Of a stretch of 64,000 bases of DNA, positions 60,797 to 64,000 are shown one piece after another. This stretch comes from Isoperla grammatica (taxonomy: Eukaryota > Arthropoda > Insecta > Plecoptera > Perlodidae). Each line of letters begins with the position of its first letter. Position 1 is the stretch's first letter. The translations under genes were made by a program, and so were the position numbers. The notes under the pieces were generated by a model. It was given only the letters and a program-made list of their open reading frames with translations. It searched no databases and was not told the DNA's origin. The stretch spans positions 4,647,458 to 4,711,457 of the forward strand of contig OX246740.1 of assembly GCA_945910005.1 (NCBI GenBank), in the 5' to 3' direction.

Positions 60797-61110
60797 TTCA
60801 CATTTAGAGTCTAGGCCTACCCACTCAGTAACTAGGCCTATGCCTAAACTGATTTACAGTGGGGGGCTTTAATTTCAAGTGACTAAACCAAACTTGCAGG
60901 CTCCGAACACCATCGACGAGTGAGCGATAACCAATCAAAGATAGATAGGAAACATATGAATCAGTGATTGGACAACTTGCAAACACCTGCAGATAGGCCT
61001 AGGCCTAGATGCCAAGAATCAACAAGGCCGATTCAGAACAACTTTGAATTTATTGGGTGCTTCGTTGCTAAGACGGCTCCAAAGTCACCGTTTACTTATT
61101 CCTAAGCCAA
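60797..61110. repeat. Longer copy of the dispersed repeat in VPS53 intron 1
   Basis: Has CACATTTAGAGTC, CTACCCACTCAGTAACTAGG, CAGTGGGGGGC, then about 190 bp later GCTTCGTTGCTAAGACGG and AAAGTCACCGTTTACT. The same block order as 46082-46215, with a longer middle. Six or more AGGCCTA words lie in and just before it. Confidence 0.6.
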
Positions 61111-61742
61111 GAAGTGATGAAATTAAATAATGTGGGGTATAAATAAAGTAGTGGGCGTAGGCCTAATCCACTTACGTTTACATTAATTTCATTTTACTGT
61201 CATCATCATATAGTTTTCAACCTTCACGTGCGGAGTGCTGTTCACTGAACGCCTTCTTGACGTATTGGACAGTAACAACAGTTGGGAACCCGAATTAAAC
61301 AAAACCTACAACTACAATTCAGTCGATACTCTTCTCCTACTACTGCGGCGGCGCACCTCGCCAGTGGCAGAGATTTCCCCTCCCACCCACTTCCGGCCCA
61401 TAGCCGTGCGTCAAGATTTATTAAGAGGGCATTGTGTACTGAGATTAAAAATAAATACAGTGGTCCTTCCCACCCCTTACTAAATATTACCCTTTGAAAC
61501 TTGTGAGTCCATAAAAGTGTAAAAAATGTAAATCAAACAAACGTGAATTCCCTTAGATATTAAAAAGCCGAGAGCCGTGACCCCCACAGCCAGCCACTAT
61601 ACTAGTCAGGTACAATTGTAGTACTACTAGTCAGGTACCTCAAGCATGGGATAGTCCCCCCTCAGGTACAAAAGTGTCACCGGGATGAGACCCACTTGTC
61701 AGGTACTTATGTACGGGGCTGCCTATAGCCAATGCTCCGGCC

Positions 61743-62154
61743 CTAGCTCAACACCCTAATCCCACCCCCCACCCTTAGTCTTGCTTTAAACCCCTTCAAT
61801 GTCCGCTGAGCAACCACCTCACCTGACAATCCATTCCATTCCCTTACCGTCCTATCAACAAATGAATACTTCCCCACATCTGTTTTCCTCCCCACCCTTT
61901 GAAATTTCCACTTGTGGTCGCGTCTTGCACTGTGCCCACCCCACTCCATTCTGCCTTGGATTTCCTTCCAACCTCTCAATCCTCTTGATGCCCTGTACAA
62001 GTTGCATAACCTCTCCTTCCTCCTTCAATGATTCCCACCCCAGCTCCCTCATCATTTCTGTAATGCTTTCATAAACCCTACCTCCCCTTCCCACCCCCTC
62101 ACCACCACCTCTGTACAGCTCACAGCATCGAGTCGCGTTAACAGTATAATCCAC
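61743..62154 (-). pseudogene. Degenerate 3' end of a LINE reverse-transcriptase ORF
   Basis: Two - strand frames together resemble the C-terminal end of a non-LTR retrotransposon ORF2. The upstream part (about 62154-61930) carries ESITEMMRELGWESLKE and NPRQNGVGWAQCKTR; after a frameshift near 61930 comes HKWKFQRVGRKTDVGKYSF and VREWNGLSGEVVAQ, then TLKGFKARL. The pattern 'F..R....WN.L....V......FK..L' is the usual tail after the RT domain in LINEs. The RT core is absent and the fragment is dead. Confidence 0.75.
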
Positions 62155-62168
62155 GGTATTGTGATGAA

Positions 62169-62777
62169 CAGAGGCAGGAGTTCATGGTGACATTTTTTTT
62201 TGAATATTTCGTTTTAAAGATTTAAAAGAACATTTTGGGAAAAATCGTTTTTATAGCGGTGTTAATTTTTTTCTATTTTTGGCTACTTTGGGACCATGGA
62301 AAATGCATAGGCTAAAAATTAGAACACAAATATGTATCAACCTACATTTATTAGGTACATAGCACAACTATAAACACATTAATTAATCAATGAATCACTG
62401 AGTATGCCTATGTAAAACACTTATTATACACAACACTTATTATAGGCCTACTCACACTAGTTTCCTTAATCTATGTCTCCAAATTGCAGTGCGTTGCCGA
62501 GGACGCCGTTCGGCCGTGACGTGACTGTTGACACAAAAACGTAAAAATTGTGCGGTAAATCGCAAATTTGTCATTAATTTATTTTATTCCAACGTTATAC
62601 GTGAATAATGGGTAGAATCGCTCAAATCCCGGCTAAACTTAAAAATCGCAAAAATTCGTGCGAAAAAAAATGTCATTTCCAGCACCACAAGTTCCTAAAA
62701 CGTCCACATCTGTAGTTTTAAAACATTTTCTAAGAAATTCGCGTTTATCTAGTTAATACCATAAACTCCTGCCTCTG
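62169..62777. mobile_element. Non-autonomous hAT element
   Basis: Termini CAGAGGCAGGAGTTCATGG and complement of CCATAAACTCCTGCCTCTG, with an exact 8-bp target duplication, GTGATGAA at 62161-62168 and 62778-62785. Inner arms share AAACATTTTC-like and TTAAAAGAACATTTTGGG / CCTAAAACGT stretches. 609 bp, no transposase. It lies next to the LINE fragment. Confidence 0.92.
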
Positions 62778-63152
62778 GTGATGAATATAAATGCATTAAT
62801 TTTTACTTTAACCTTTAAATTGATTTGAACAAGTACCGTAATAAACAACCTGTTAGTTGAAGTTGTTAGATTATGTTTGAGGTTACGAAATGAGTTCACG
62901 ATAGTGACGGAAGTCGACCGTCCTCTGTTCACACTTCTCGGATCATGGCCAGTTACGTGAGTTTAGTTCCAACTCGAGTAAAAAGTTGATCTGTGGTGGG
63001 CGTGCTCGATTGCGTTCACACGCTAAAATTACCATTGTTATTGACCAACTCGCATGAAATGCGAGTAATGTAAACCAGGTGTAAGTGATGAGGACTGAGT
63101 GCGTGTGTATCAAGCCCTTTTATAATCAATAGTTTACAATCATAATAATATA

Positions 63153-64000
63153 CAGAGCTGGGCAAAATACTCAAATATTTGTATTTTAGATACAAAATAC
63201 AAAATACTGAAATAAATGTATTTTAGATACAAAATACAAGATACTTTTAGAAATATGTATTTTCGATACAAAATACATTTGTATTTTCAAAAATACTTAA
63301 AATAAAATACATTTCCCTATGCTACAACAGACAACTACCGGGAAATAAAGAACAACCAAAATTTTTTGCTTTTAAAATGTTGGATGTTGGTTTAACAAAA
63401 GCAAGTGCTTAGTGTAGGGCCTATGTCTAGAACATTAATTTATTCATCATCATGTAACGGACAGTACAATACAAACAATGATGGTAGCACTAGCTTGATT
63501 CAAATTACACTCATTGCTGCCCGGTTGGCCATTGGCTTTCAGAATTACAAGTTTTTGGAACAATCCGTCCGATAATGCATTTCTGCGTGGATTGTTTACA
63601 ATACTGGCAAATGAAAACATCCTCTCCAAGCACTGGGGCACTCGATGTCAAGCATGTATTGTACTGCAGAAACATTTGTTTTATGGCCGGATACAAGCTT
63701 AGCATTTGAATGTCTCTGCGTTTATCTTTGAGGTATTGTAGTACTTCCAACTCTCCTTTAGTGTTATTTTTAAAACTAAGAGGGGTATCGACCATATTGT
63801 CTTCTTTTTCAAAAGCAAAAAAGTCATCATCATCAGTAGTAGATGAATTCAATCTATTATGTTGGGAGAAGTATTTTGTAAAATACAAAATACTTTGAAA
63901 AATGTATTTTTGATACAAAATACAAGATACTTTAGGCTCGGGTATTTTCGATACAAAATACAAAATACAAATGTATTTCAAATACGTAATTCAAATACAT
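63153..64000. mobile_element. hAT element truncated by the window edge
   Basis: Left terminus CAGAGCTGGGCAAAATACTC at 63153, a common hAT end. Multiple GATACAAAATAC words follow at 63190-63310 and again at 63880-64000, so both subterminal regions are present and the right terminus is expected just past the window. Between them lies a transposase remnant on the - strand. About 850 bp are visible. Confidence 0.85.
63480..63880 (-). pseudogene. hAT transposase C-terminal (dimerisation) remnant
   Basis: Read on the - strand, one frame has DDDDFFAFEKE, EVLQYLKDKRRDIQML and YPAIKQMFLQYNTCLTSSAP. After a frameshift at about 63615-63640 another frame gives ERMFSFASIVNNPRRNALSD and KLVILKANG. This is the hAT C-terminal dimerisation region (hATC type, 'ERLFS.AG......R..L......KL..LK'). 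The catalytic N-terminal part is absent, so the element is non-autonomous and its transposase is broken. Confidence 0.85.

Overview
This is animal nuclear DNA. It is intron-rich, with long AT-rich non-coding stretches, canonical GT/AG splice sites, microsatellites, SINE-like repeats and many small DNA transposons. The 8-mer palindrome TAGGCCTA recurs dozens of times, about one expected by chance, which I associate with marine deuterostome genomes such as echinoderms; that placement is an inference of low to moderate confidence. Almost all listed genes are recognisable only after joining exons by reading-frame phase.

Three host genes lie on the + strand. (1) About 6.9-10.5 kb holds the last two exons of a phosphorylase kinase gamma subunit (PHKG), with its calmodulin-binding tail; the kinase-domain exons must lie upstream, outside the window or unrecognised. 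(2) About 15.4-49.8 kb holds a nine-exon MNT gene, the MAX-binding bHLH-zipper repressor. Exon 1 encodes the SIN3-interaction peptide, a 25.6 kb intron 1 follows, and the bHLH, the zipper and the C-terminal region follow on separate exons. All exon phases agree and give about 464 residues. (3) About 60.5 kb holds the first coding exon of a probable VPS53 (GARP/EARP tethering complex). MNT and VPS53 are both on human 17p13.3, so the pair may be old linkage.

The rest is largely mobile DNA. At 2.8-6.6 kb, on the - strand, is a complete, apparently young Penelope-like retroelement. It has one open 933-codon frame with reverse transcriptase and GIY-YIG domains, 557-bp direct terminal repeats (pseudo-LTRs) with no difference I could find, a target duplication of about 14 bp, and a hammerhead-like hairpin in each repeat. 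Several non-autonomous hAT elements have exact or near-exact 8-bp target duplications (7964-8756, 13232-13690, 44908-45377, 55951-56505, 57528-58999, 62169-62777). A hAT element with a broken transposase remnant runs off the right edge. There is a Mutator-like fold-back inside one hAT element, and a TTAA (piggyBac-type) MITE inside the target duplication of another. Other features are TA- and TTA-flanked MITEs, a degenerate LINE 3' end, a dispersed tRNA-derived SINE family, an 11-copy 74-bp satellite array in MNT intron 1, and long ATTT and GTAT microsatellites.

Region by region: 1-2.8 kb, unassigned PHKG-side sequence; 2.8-6.6 kb, Penelope element; 6.6-11.6 kb, PHKG 3' end with a hAT MITE in its last intron; 11.6-15.2 kb, intergenic with one hAT MITE; 15.2-51.7 kb or beyond, MNT; 51.7-60.2 kb, intergenic with hAT elements; 60.2-64 kb, VPS53 start and its first intron, filled with LINE and hAT sequence.
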